Positions 32,687 through 42,921 of a stretch of 64,000 nt of DNA are shown in pieces; position 1 is the first letter of the stretch; every line of letters begins with the position of its first letter. The notes beneath the pieces were generated by a model. It made no database searches and had not been told where the DNA came from. It saw nothing but the letters and a program-made list of their open reading frames with translations. A program made the translations under genes and the position numbers. The stretch comes from Xiphydria camelus (lineage: Eukaryota; Arthropoda; Insecta; Hymenoptera; Xiphydriidae). Where the stretch lies: assembly GCA_963678675.1 (NCBI GenBank), contig OY783193.1, forward strand, positions 23,615,309 to 23,679,308, in the 5' to 3' direction.

Positions 32687-33534
32687 CCCAAGTAGCAGAA
32701 GATATCTGTTAGATATCTGTAAGATGTATATGAGCCGTTGTGTGTGAAAACCAGAATGGTGTAAGTCACATTTCATGTAAGCTGAGATTATTTGACTGCA
32801 AAGTTAAGTACAATTTCAAAAATCTGTCTAGATGATATAGACAGATATTTTAAATCGTACATATTTGCTTTGTGTCATCTAGACAAATTTTTCAAATTGT
32901 ACTTAACTTTGCAGTCAAATAATCTCAGCTTACATGAAATGTGTGACTTACACCATTCTCGTTTTCAACAATTCAAATATGTCTAGAAAATGACATCAAT
33001 ATTTGGTATAAACGTGGTTGAAATGTAGATATAGATAGCGCGTAAATGGCTGACAGATATCCTAAGTTGGCAACAATCGATATTCTGTAGTAAATATAAT
33101 AATTTCATAAAATATTAAATTAATAATATTAATACATTTTGACTGCCGTCTACGAGATATTTCGTAGTTGGCGGCGTACCATTAGACGCTGAATAATTCT
33201 TTGTGGCAGTCAACATGTTAAAAGAAGGAATTACAAAGCTCTAAAGGGTTTTCTGGTTCTCTAATAAAGTGCTAGTTGCTAATTCGTTTTAAAGTTTTTT
33301 ATTAAAGGACGAGAAGACTAATATAGAGGTTTATTATTAAGTTAGTTTAATAGTATTAACTTTGAATTTTAAACAATCATTACATTTACGATAGAGAATA
33401 TTGATTCCTGTTCACTTAGAATATCTGTCTGACATCTACGCGCTACCTACATATATCTAGATTTTAATCACATTAATACCAAATATAGATGTCATTTTGT
33501 AGATGTCTAACGGATATCTTCTGAAACTTGGGTA
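32687..33534. mobile_element. TIR element with AGATATC subterminal words
   Basis: ACCCAAGTAGCAGAAGATAT at the left matches the complement of the right end (GATATCTTCTGAAACTTGGGT). An internal hairpin has arms 32745-32838 and 32880-32972. A 55-bp block, ATTAGACGCTGAATAATTCT and onward, occurs just outside the left end (32629) and again inside (33181), so the internal structure is rearranged. No transposase. Confidence 0.6.
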
Positions 33535-33659
33535 GATTTACGGACGGGTGCGACGTTTTGAAATGGTAATTTTGGCGGATAACTCTCGATATCTATAAAA
33601 TTTTAGTCCAAGCTAGTATACCTTTCTTGTACAGCGAAATGTAATGTACAGAAAAGTAT

Positions 33660-34155
33660 TCCATCAATTTTGTCTAAAACCTCATAGATTCTTAAGATAG
33701 TATTACTTCTGTTGTCTGTAGTTTAATATATATATTTATTTAACTTAACTTTTATTAGGTAATAATAAGGCCAAAAAACAACAAAAATCACTACACAACT
33801 GACGTTTCGGTTCCTCTTCAAACCCTCTCCGGAGACGCAATGAAGGATTCGTTCGAAGCGGAACCGAAACGTCAGGCGTGCAGTGATTTTTGTTGTTTTT
33901 TGGCCTGATTATTACCTAATAAAAGTTCAGTTAAATTAATATTAAACTACGGGCAACAGAAGTAATATTATCTTAAGAATCTATGAGGTTTTAGACTAAA
34001 TTGGTGGAATACTTTTCCGTACATTACATTTCGCTGTACAAGAAAGGAATAGGTATTCAATTTCGATTATCTAATTATCTATGAGGTTAATTTAACTTAA
34101 CTTTTATTAGGTCATAATCAGGCCAAAAAACAACAAAAATCACTGCACGTCTGAC
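33660..34155. repeat. Palindromic repeat E, copies 1-2
   Basis: CTCATAGATTCTTAAGAT, TTTTATTAGGTAATAAT, GGCCAAAAAACAACAAAAAT and GACGTTTCGGTTC are arranged as two inverted arms around GAGACGCAATGAAGGATTC (33680-34000). They then start again at 34080. Further copies are at 34775-35290. Confidence 0.75.
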
Positions 34156-34436
34156 GTTATAGTAAATAAAAGACAATTAATTAATGTAAGATGAATAAAC
34201 ATTCATATAATTATATATTTATTAATATCAATTTGCGTTTATGGAAGAATATTTATCAAAAGATATAATTATAAATTTAGAAAAATGTTGAGAAAAGAAT
34301 AATACAATTATAAAATCTTATTTATTCGAGCTCTTTCTTATTGACTGGAAAAGCAACATACATTTGTACATCAAACTTCATATGAACACCAATAGTAATA
34401 TTTAATGTCACAGTCTCGAGCGTGTAGCAGATGAGG

Positions 34437-34503
34437 ACTCAAGGACACCGACTGATCAACGAAGTTAGGCAGCAAAAATTGCGGACAGTAGTTGGATGGG
34501 TGA
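34437..34503 (+). pseudogene. 5S rRNA-like fragment
   Basis: GATCAACGAAGTTAGGCAGC and AGTAGTTGGATGGGTGACCG follow the order and spacing of the internal control region and 3' half of 5S rRNA, with a changed middle. Ends are missing on both sides. The right side stops at GACCGCCTG, where the CCCGAGTC-family element begins. It could be a 5S-derived SINE3 head or an element target. Confidence 0.6.
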
Positions 34504-34504
34504 C

Positions 34505-34769
34505 CGCCTGAGTCTGAAATTTTGCCCCTATTTTGATGGTCAGAGCCTTTCCATTGAGTAGAAGCCAAGGCATGCAAAATAGGTACTCGCGCGCTCTATG
34601 TTATTTTGCTTCTACTTTGAAGCTAAAAGTGGAAAATGCGGAAATTTGTCCGATTTTTGGATTAAAAGTAGAAGCAAATGACAGAGCGAAAACCTACTTT
34701 GGATGCCTTAGCTTCTACTCAATGGAGAGGCTCTGGCCATCAAAATAGGGGCAAAATTTCGGCTCGGGT
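34505..34769. mobile_element. CCCGAGTC-family palindromic MITE
   Basis: The left arm (GAGTCTGAAATTTTGCCCC, CCATTGAGTAGAAGC) and the right arm (complement, ending TTTCGGCTCGGGT at 34769) flank a short TCCGATTTTTGG centre. The arm sequence is the same as the outer ends of the 35737-43751 structure, so this is a small derivative of that family. Confidence 0.75.
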
Positions 34770-35292
34770 ACACGTCTGACGTTTCGGTTCCTCTTCGAAC
34801 CCTCTTCGGAGACGCAATGAAGGATTCGTTCGAAGAAGAACCGAAACGTCAGACGTGCAGTGGCTTTTGTTGTTTTTTGGTCTGATTATTACCTAATAAA
34901 AGTTGTTAAATTAACTTCATAGATTATTAGATAATCGAAATTGAATACCTATGCCTTTCTTGTACAGTGAAATGTAATGTACGGAAAAGTATCCCACCAA
35001 TTTAGTCTAAAATCTCATAGATTCTTAAGATAATATTACTTCTGTTGTGCCTGTAGTTTAATATTAATTTAACTGAACTTTTATTAGGTAATAATCAGGC
35101 CAAAAAACAACAAAAATCACTACACGTCTGATGTTTCGGTTCCTCTTCGAACCCTCTTCAGAGACGCAATGAAGGATTCGTTCGACGAAGAACCAAAACG
35201 TTAGACGTGCAGTGATTATTGTTGTTTTTTGGCCTGATTATTACCTAATAAAAGTTTATTTTAATTAACCTCATAGATTATTAGATAATCGA
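34770..35292. repeat. Palindromic repeat E, copies 3-4
   Basis: Two more copies of the ACGTCTGACGTTTCGG / CCGAAACGTCAGACGT palindrome with GGCCAAAAAACAAC flanks (centres about 34810 and 35165). Confidence 0.75.
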
Positions 35293-35479
35293 AATTGAGT
35301 AAGTCACCCGTCAAATTGACGGCGTTCCGTAAACTTAGTGATAGTCAAGTAGAAACAAAAAATTTTACTTGTCTTACAATTAGTATTATACTTTATTTTT
35401 CTAAATTTGTAATGCTATCGCTATGTATTGTACCACAATTTCAATTATTAATAAAATATGAAAATCTAATTCTAACCTC

Positions 35480-35690
35480 AAATATTCTTCATTACCGACA
35501 ACGCAACCTTGTCCCAAGCGCCATAGTCTACCTAAATACAAGCTTGCATAGCATACTGTCACAACATTGAGACGCGTAACCGATTTGCCTTGCATCAGCC
35601 TTGTTTTGCTACCTTGCCGCAAGGTTCTATCTTGCAAGCCAACCTTATAGCAAGCTTAATTCTGGGTACGATTTCTACCTGGGATGTCTC
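35480..35690 (-). repeat. Dispersed repeat C, diverged inverted copy
   Basis: Read on the minus strand it starts ATCCCAGGTAGAAAT and is rich in CAAGGTT/CTTGCAAG words as in 22306. Divergence is high. Confidence 0.5.
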
Positions 35691-36421
35691 GATAACTTCT
35701 CAATAGTTTTCGAGATATTTAACCCTAGATACCCACCCGAGTCAAAATTTTGCCCCTATTTTGATGGCCAAAACCTCTCCATTGAGTAGAAGCTAAGGCA
35801 TTCAAAGTAGGTTCTTGCTCTATGTTATTTGCTTCTACTTTGAAGCTAAAAATCGGACAAAAAGGGCATGGCCGGGTTTCCATGTGAGGACGGCCCCAGA
35901 GCCGATTTAAACTTCTAATCAACTTTTCAAAAGTACTCGGCCTAAGTATATTTTTGCCAAAGTTTCGGACCATTATGCGCCATATTGACTTCGTATAATG
36001 GCGGATTTTGCAATTTTCGTCTTTTGGCTTTTTAACCAAAAATAATCATCAGAAAAATCTGAAAAAATTCACAGCATTTTTCATCATCATGATACACATT
36101 CTGAATTTTTTTGCAATTTTTCTGAATCAAAATTCGCGAAAAAAAATTGCGAAAATTTTTGCACGCTATTTTTTTTCGGTTCCAATCATGACACCAACCC
36201 ACATTTTTCACCATTGCATAGCCCACTCCGAAATATACTTTATAGAATTTTTGCAGATTTTTGCAAGGGGTGCGCGGGGGTTAAAATAATCGAAAAATCC
36301 CTCATAATGAGTATTTCTGTCTATTTTACTCGCGGAGTACAATTATAAAAATGTTTGACTCATAAAAATTATGTTTTTCGGGAGTTTCAGTTAATTCAAA
36401 ACCAACCACGCAGTACTGCAA

Positions 36422-36769
36422 AAAAATGTTCGCAGAAATTCTTGCGATGTTGAAGTAAAATCAAGGCATATCAATAGTAGGACGTATAAATGTTTCATTG
36501 ATTATGCGCCAAATTCAATTGGATATTTAGGCATTAAGCGACATTACTGTGAATGCTCAAATGGAAAACGGACTGGATGTTATTCCCATGTCACTGCTGT
36601 GATTTATTACTTGTCTCATACACGGTATCTGGCGAAAACAGTTAGACCAGCGGAGATACTAAGCCAATTATTCTTGAAAGAAAGCGTGACTGCAGTCATC
36701 AATGAAGATAGTGACGATGATCGAGTTATTGAAGAACATATAATTATACATTATGCGAAAATCATGTAA
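36422..36769 (+). pseudogene. SWIM-type zinc finger protein, C-terminal fragment
   Basis: Open reading without an initiator: VEVKSRHINSRTYKC, then HYCECSNGKRTGCYSHV and AVIYYLSHTRYL, ending in an acidic tail (EDSDDDR) and TAA at 36767. C-x-C followed by C-x2-H is the SWIM finger pattern. It is seen at the C-terminus of transposase-like proteins of several eukaryotic DNA transposons. Only about 115 codons remain, starting at the inner edge of the left arm of the 8-kb structure. It may be the last piece of that element's own transposase. Confidence 0.65.
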
Positions 36770-37231
36770 TAAATAAAACACGTGTTAGATAAAAAACAAG
36801 AGCGAATATTTGTAAAAAAAATTAAACTTCAGATTCTTTCATTTTTTATTCCCCGTCACCACGGCGTTTTTTTCCTGAATTTCAAAACATATAAGTTAAA
36901 ATATTGTAGAACTTATTCGTAGATATCGCAATTATAGCAACCAATATACAACGGGATACAAAATTTATTTGCACAGGAGTAGTATCGTTGAGTGGAAAGT
37001 TATATAGTGTTTTACAGGGAACACCATTTTTTTCTAAAGAAAAAATAGATGGCACAAAAAAATGCAGATGTCCCAGAAAAATCTTCCGAAAGAATTTTGT
37101 TGTTATTCTTAAAAACTACTTACCTATTTACTTTTCCGACCAGAAGTGCTTTTTTGGTAATTGGGTTTTACGCCATTAACATAGTGTCGAACTCATAATA
37201 CCGATAAAGCTGCGAGTGCCTGATGCGCCAA

Positions 37232-37485
37232 GAAATTGAAGGGTTTCCTTCAAAAACAACATTTATCAAAAACGCCAATCCCTGTCGTATTGGTAATAAT
37301 GCCTACTCTTTCATTGTATCTAGCCGTGTAGTGGTGCCTACTCTTTCATTATATTCATTATATTATAATGAAAGAGTATGCACCACTACACGGCTAGATA
37401 CCACGAAAGAGTAGGCATTATTACCAATACTACATGGATTGGCGTTTTTGATAAATGTTGTTTTTGAAAGAAACCCTTCAATTTC
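37232..37485. mobile_element. Hairpin MITE, about 254 bp
   Basis: Arms of about 115 bp are near-perfect complements (AGAAATTGAAGGGTTTC at the left, GAAACCCTTCAATTTC at the right) and pair through GCCTACTCTTTCATT to an AT-rich centre near 37355. Confidence 0.85.
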
Positions 37486-38063
37486 AGTGATACATGTAAA
37501 ATTTTTTGACGTGTAAACATCTATTACGGCGGTATGGGGGTAAACCTCGGGAAATGGGACGGAAATTTGAAGCCGCATGTGATTAGTGCGCAGTGATTCG
37601 TGCGCAGCTACTTCAGCGCTTGCGGCCTAGGGTGGCATTACATTTTCTTGTCGATGATGTCGATATAGTAAATCGCTATACAACCTACTAATAGCGCAGC
37701 TAGCATTGGTGACGCACACAAGCCTAGTCACTTTCTCCTAGCCTCCCCACGCGCTCCGTAAATAGCTAACACATGTATCTCTGTCTAAATAATCTATATA
37801 ATATATAGACCGTGCCCCAAAACAGGGAAATTATGGGTGAAAACTACTTTTCGAGAAATAAGCGTTTAAAGTTTAGCAACATGACATTGACGAGTGTAGC
37901 GCTTCCTAGCGGCTGTTATTAACGTTAGTGAGTTTTTCATATTCATTGGATAGCTGAGCGATACTTCTAGATCGAAATCGAAATTAGTAAAATTAATAAT
38001 GAAATGTGAAATTAATAATGAAATTAGAAGTATTTCTCGTGAACTTCCGTTGGAATAACGTTC

Positions 38064-38399
38064 GATTTCGTTGAAGCCTGTATTTTCACTGTTCCGTATT
38101 ATACGCAGAATTAATGTAAGTGGCTCTCTGTCGTATTTGCTAATGATGTTATCAAGTAAATTTAACAAAGACGATACGATTTTCCTTTCTGATCTAGACT
38201 GGATGACTTCGCCTCGACGTGTAATTTGGTGAACTTCAGCATCAATAATATTTGATTTTATTCGAGCCTGTATTCCTATTATTCCGAAACGAATAATTAA
38301 TGTAAGTTACTTTATGTTGTATTCGCCAATACTACAGTATTATCGAGTAAATTTAACAACGATACGATCTATCTTTCTGATATAGAATGGATGACTTCG
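38064..38399 (+). repeat. 188-bp tandem duplication of leader and start region
   Basis: AGCCTGTATT through GAGTAAATTTAACAA, TTTCTGAT and GGATGACTTCGC occurs at 38064-38211 and again, 188 bp later, at 38252-38399. In the downstream unit the sequence AATGGATGAC supplies the ATG at 38387. In the upstream unit that ATG is TGG, leaving only a short frame from the next ATG. Some of the 5' leader, perhaps including promoter, was therefore duplicated. Confidence 0.8.
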
Positions 38400-39275
38400 C
38401 TTCCGTAGATGCGTTATTGTACGGAGGAGGTGATTCCGTTTACAGTGCTTCGACAGATGTCGACGAAAGCGATGAAGACGAAGAATCGAACATCCCGCTA
38501 AGTCATCTGATTACTTCGCATTATCGTCTTCCGGCTACTCCAATTCCTGGCACAAGTCACTCGAGTGTACAGCCTACTTCTAGCACTAGTCAAATTCCGT
38601 CAAATGTCGTAGAAAGTGACGCTGATATCGAATTGTTGCCAGCCAATGTGACCGAGCAAGTTACAATTGAGAAGATGTAATCAACTCAGTGTTGTACATT
38701 GAAATGTACAGAAAAAATACAACGTGATATCGGTATATCTACGCGTCAGTCGATATTAGAACTCAGTAAAGCAGAACACGACGTGCTCATTAAGGGTCAT
38801 CTGATGTTCGCTCAGCAAGACAGTCATTTTAATGACATTTATCAAAGTAAGCTGTCGAAGCACCATCAGGTGGAATCCAGTTTACGCGAAACCCATAGAA
38901 CGCGTTCTCAATTTCAATTCCGTCAAATACCGATCTGCCAGAAAATATATCTATTCCTGCATTTGTTTAAGTTTAAAGAAATACAAAAATATTCGCGAAG
39001 ACTTTGTGAAGAATGGTGTGGCCGCTCGCGTTCATAAGCTCACAGGAGAAGTACCTGCTCGCTCGACCACATTGTACAGCGAAAGTGACTGTAAAGAAGT
39101 AGTGCAGTTCATCACTGCTTATGCCGACAAGCACGCGATGCCACTTCCTGGTCGGTTACCAAATTTTAAAAATTACGATGTGATGAATTTTCCTTCGCAT
39201 GAGACCAAGAAAGCGGTGTATGCGCATTATTCTGCTTTCTGCACTAACGTTGGGAAGACACCGATGGGCAGGTGA
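38387..39275 (+). pseudogene. Unassigned transposase, N-terminal part
   Basis: The ATG at 38387 begins MDDFASVDALL with a Ser/Asp-rich acidic region (DESDEDEESN) to a TAA at 38678. The same frame continues CCTLKCTEKI and SIRQSILEL-like helices, then ICQKIYLFLHLFKF. A frameshift near 38985 leads to REDFVKNGVAARVHKL, ARSTTLYSE and MPLPGRLPNF. A TGA at 39273-39275 closes it just before the core. The K-N-G-x-R-x-H block probably marks a DNA-binding domain. At least two stops and one frameshift, so not functional. Confidence 0.6.
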
Positions 39276-40319
39276 ATATTTTTGAAAACGTGGCAGAAAT
39301 ACTGCCCCAATATAACGCCAATGCGTCCATCTAGTGATCTTTGCGAAATCTGCCAGAAAAATAATATTCTCATTCATCGAGCACAAAACACCCCAGATGA
39401 CAAGAGGACAGCAACGTTGAATGAAGCGATGCAACATCTACAAGGAGCGAAAATTCAACGACAGCACTATCAACAGACGGTTCTAGCTGTTAAACAAAAC
39501 CCAGAGAATACGTTGGTCTTGTCAATTGACTTCGCGCAGAATACGTCGTATCCGTCTTCCGCACAAACAGTCGGAGCTGCCTATTTCAAGTCTGCTCGTA
39601 AAGTCAGTCTCCTCGGCGTTCATAATGAAATAAGCGGTCAGCAGTATACCTTCCTCGTTGATGAGGCCCATTCGATCGGCAAGTGTCCAAATAGTGTAAT
39701 AACGATGCTGAATTATGTGCTCACGAATGAACGCAAGGTCGATGAAATTCACATTTTTGCTGACAATTGCGTTAGCCAAAATAAGAACAACGCAATAATG
39801 CGGTATTTACACTGGCGCGTTCGCACAAATAAGAACAAAAAAGCAACGATGAATTTCTTACTTGTAGGACATACCCGATTCAGCCCGGAAAGAATTGTCG
39901 GTCTTATTAAATTGAAGTATGCAAAAGCGACCATTGATACGTTTTCTGAACTGGTACAATGCATAGTAAATGCATCACCAAGTAGACACAGCCTTAGTGT
40001 ACCTACATTCAATCCTAGAACCCATCAGGTTCTCTTGAAGTGGGCTGATTGGGAAAAATTTTTGTCACCTGCATACAAGAGGCTGCCTGGTATTACGAAA
40101 TTTCGTCATTTTACATTCACTGCTGACAGTTCAGCATGCCTTTGCCAAATGTACGCAGACTTCGATTACGAGTCGTATGAGATGATGACATTTGAGCCAC
40201 CAACGTGTAATCCACCAGAACTGAAAGCAGAGGGACTTTCTAATGCCCGAAAATGGTACTTATACAAGGAAGTACGTCCGCTTTGTTCCAACCTGGACAA
40301 TATGGATAAATTTATTTAA
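39276..40319 (+). pseudogene. Unassigned transposase, DDE-like core
   Basis: This is an open continuation of the same frame after the TGA. The first ATG-independent residues read WQKYCPNITPMRPSSDLCEI, with a Cys-x2-Cys pair. Then come SIDFAQN (Asp about residue 83 from 39282), HIFADNCVSQNKNN (Asp about 161), and GHTRFSPERIVGLIK (Glu about 203), a plausible acidic triad. A C-terminal KWYLYKEVRPLC block follows. The catalytic assignment is inference from spacing. The frame ends at a TAA in TTTATTTAAAAAACC, and the AT-hook tail lies in the next frame. Confidence 0.6.
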
Positions 40320-40551
40320 AAAACCGCGCGTTCAACTGCCCACAAAACTGAAAGGGCGCCCGAAACGTGAGCAGCTTGCCTCAACCTCTGAAGCAACTAC
40401 CTCAACCTCTCAAACAGTTATATCTGCAGAACCAGCAAAGAAACGTGGGCGGCGGCCCGCCTCAGCAACGTCTGCAAAAGAAGATAAGAAATCAGCGCAT
40501 CTCCCTCCAAACTCTAGAAGAGGAAGAGGACGACCCCGGAAAGAAACTTAA
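40310..40551 (+). pseudogene. AT-hook-rich C-terminal tail
   Basis: In the frame shifted relative to the core, the sequence reads KKPRVQLPTKLKGRPKREQL, then AKKRGRRPAS and RRGRGRPRKET before the stop at 40551. These are three GRP-type AT-hook motifs separated by Ser/Thr linkers. The shift occurs at an A6 run (about 40318-40323). The tail may have been joined to the transposase by the ancestral frame, or by slippage. AT-hooks bind the minor groove of AT-rich DNA. Confidence 0.6.
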
Positions 40552-40770
40552 AACATTTACTTGTACAGTACTATTGTTTGTTTTTCGTATTTTTCAGAAT
40601 AAATTCGTTTTTTTAATCGCTTGTATCTCAGTCAATTTTCAAAATAGCAATCTGGGTGAAATTTCATTAGAAAGAGGAGCACGTGTACATGCCGAACCTA
40701 TCAATAACTCAAAACCGGTTTTTTCACCCATAAGGTCCCTTTCTTGGGGCACTGTTACAATATACCATAA

Positions 40771-40932
40771 TACCGTATACCGCACATCCCGTAAGAAACG
40801 CAACAAGCGACATTTTTCTTCGGCAGTATTTGCCGACGGTGTTTGAGTCTTTTATAGGTATGTGCACCGTTGGCAAATACTGCCGACGGTAAATGTCGCT
40901 TGTTGTGTTTCTTACGGGATACCATACCGTAT
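40771..40932. mobile_element. Hairpin MITE
   Basis: Arms containing CCCGTAAGAAAC, GACATTT and GGCAGTATTTGCC on the left are complementary to the right side around TTTGAGTCTTTTATAGG. It starts only 16 bp beyond the right end of the 37811-40754 element. Confidence 0.75.
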
Positions 40933-41043
40933 GTATATAATCGTGAATATATGAATTATGAATAATGGTAATTACTCACCATAATTCACAAATCCACGAC
41001 TTCGAGGTTATACGCTTCGATCTCCCGAATTGATACCAACTCT

Positions 41044-41170
41044 ACCGACTCTATATCGACTCGACTTCTACCTACCGGTAAAAGTTGCTCGAATACCGAC
41101 CAAGCACGGCCGAAAGAAAATTTCAAGGTCCCTGTAACTGCACGCGGTTCTGTGCGGGACATACGGTAAT
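41044..41170 (+). repeat. Dispersed repeat G, copy 2
   Basis: Homologous to 18418-18560 (TCGACTCGACTTCTACC through TTTCAAGGTCC and GCGGTTCTG). Confidence 0.6.
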
Positions 41171-41865
41171 GCAGTACCCGGCTTATCCAGGTACGAGAGA
41201 AACAATTAACCGTTCAAGGTAGCCTGGCGGGTCCTCGCGGTCGACATTCTTGATCCGTGAGTGAAGCGCTCGGGAAAGCGTAAAGTTAGCAACGGTACCT
41301 TCGACCTTCGGACACGGACTCCGACAGCCCCAGCGTCATCGGCTGTTCCACCACTCTCCTCTAATTAGCTAATCAGGGTAGATAGCGTCGCCCACGCTAT
41401 CCCCTCCGTTGATCGAAAAGTTGCTACGTTCCGAACTATGTAAGACGAAGCCAGGAGGCGTCCGGCGTCTTCTCTTGCCTTCTCTTAATTGTATCAGTCA
41501 TTAACGCATCTTGTATCACTTGAATATATCCATATCAGTCTTATAGTGAGTGCAGTGTTCAGTTTATTCGTTACCCGTTTCCGCACCTTTGAGCAGAGTG
41601 GTTTAGCGCTCCACGGCCACGACCCGCCATCTACAGACGACCTGGACCGGCTCGGTATGCAACAGCAGTGAATTAATCCACTCCGATTAAAGCTGCCAGT
41701 AAGTATTATTATTACAGAATTTTACTGTAAATATTAAATGCTGTACTGTGCGATGTTATTAGAGTATTTTTAGAGTATTTTGAGGTTACGAAATATTGCC
41801 ATGACATATATACATATATATTATACAATTGATTTAATGAATAAATATTCCTTATTTTCACAGAA
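41171..41865. other. Unassigned noncoding stretch
   Basis: No gene recognised. CpG-containing up to 41700, then AT-rich with TATATACATATATATT. A pyrimidine-rich CTTATTTTCACAG string at about 41851-41863 looks like a 3' splice site directly before the ATG at 41866. Confidence 0.3.
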
Positions 41866-42389
41866 ATGGGTAAAACAGCAGAATATCAGCGAGAGTATAG
41901 AAAACGGAAACGTGAAGAACAGTTAAGAGCTGGGCGAGTGGAATCACGAAAGGCTGCTCGAACTAGTACCGAGCGATCACAAGATTGGAGAGCACGTATG
42001 GCTAATTCTGCTCTGGATTCTGTGCCATCCACAAGTCGATCAACTCAGGTTCCACATATCGTAAGCCACGCTACGTTAAGACCTCCAGAGTATTAGGATT
42101 TAATATAGGACCGTCGACATCGACGGCCATTATCGGGAATTCCGTAGAAAATCCAAGTGAAGAAATTAATAATAATTACGTGGATTATTCTAAACACACT
42201 AAAGCCCACGCTGAGTTCAATAAGAAGTTCCTCGATACTAACTTCGGCGCAGTGTGCAGCGTATGTGATCGACTATGGTATGACACAAACATAAGAGCAC
42301 CACCGCTATGTTCAAAGGATATCCTTGCAGTCGATTTTCCTGAAACAAAGCAAAACGAGTCTGCTAGTACTCGAGACACTGATGTGTAA
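41866..42389 (+). pseudogene. Helitron-like N-terminal protein fragment
   Basis: From the ATG after a splice-acceptor-like CTTATTTTCACAG the frame reads MGKTAEYQREYRKRKREEQL and ARTSTERSQDWRARM. A frame change near 42097-42180 leads to NKKFLDTNFGAVCSVCDRLW. The basic opening plus FGxxCxVCDRLW is characteristic of the N-terminal region of arthropod Helitron-type helicase proteins. Rep and helicase domains are absent. It stops at 42389 and merges into the palindrome that follows. Confidence 0.6.
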
Positions 42390-42475
42390 ACATCTCGTGA
42401 GCGGTAACTATGGAACGGAAATGTGATTGGGATTTGTGGATATTGGTATCTGTAATCGAAGTAATTTCAAAAAAA

Positions 42476-42921
42476 AAACAACGAGTCTGCTAGAACTCGA
42501 GACACTGATATGTAAATATCTAGTGAGCGAGATTTGATAGCTAAAATAAATCGGCTTATGATAGAAAAAAAAAAATAAATAAGTGAGTCTGAGTAGAGCC
42601 GATCGACGAGGAGTTACTCCAACTCACTTACTGTACATGGCGGACACCACTTCCATACAACATTGTTCTGCCAGATGTTTACACATCAATTACAAGTTAG
42701 AATGACTAATTGATGTGTAAATATCTGGCAGAACAATGTTGTATGGAAGTGGTGTTCGCCATGTACAGTAAGTGAGTTGGAGTAACTCCTCGTCGATCGG
42801 CTCTACTCCGACTCACTTATTTATTTTTTTAGCTATCATAAGCCGATTTATTTTAGCTATCAAATTTCACTCACTAGATGTTTACACATCAGTGTCTCGA
42901 GTACTAGCAGACTCGTTTTGT
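42476..42921. mobile_element. Palindromic element, about 446 bp
   Basis: Arms (about 42479-42698 and 42706-42920) contain ACTCGAGACACTGAT, CGATCGACGAGGAGTTACTC and ACATTGTTCTGCCAGAT in inverse order. The outer arm sequence AACGAGTCTGCTAG also ends the preceding Helitron-like frame at 42352, so the first 45 bp are triplicated. A related unit is near 57855-57910. Confidence 0.8.

Larger units (their letters stand above)
37811..40754 (+). mobile_element. 2.94-kb DNA transposon, superfamily not recognised
   Basis: The inverted ends align as CGTGCCCCAA, a GGGA block and TTATGGGTGAAAA (37811-37843), against the complement of 40721-40754. The interior encodes, in plus orientation, an acidic N-terminal segment, a CxxKC block, a DDE-like core and an AT-hook tail (see separate entries). 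The initiation region is duplicated in tandem. Stops and frameshifts make it inactive. No clear target duplication. The protein resembles a widespread animal transposon family with an ADNCxxQNKNN motif, whose formal name I cannot give. Confidence 0.75.

Noticed and set aside
42476..42921. Repeated spacer-like units resembling a CRISPR array
   Set aside because: Inverted rather than direct repeats in a eukaryotic transposon context; a palindromic element explains them.
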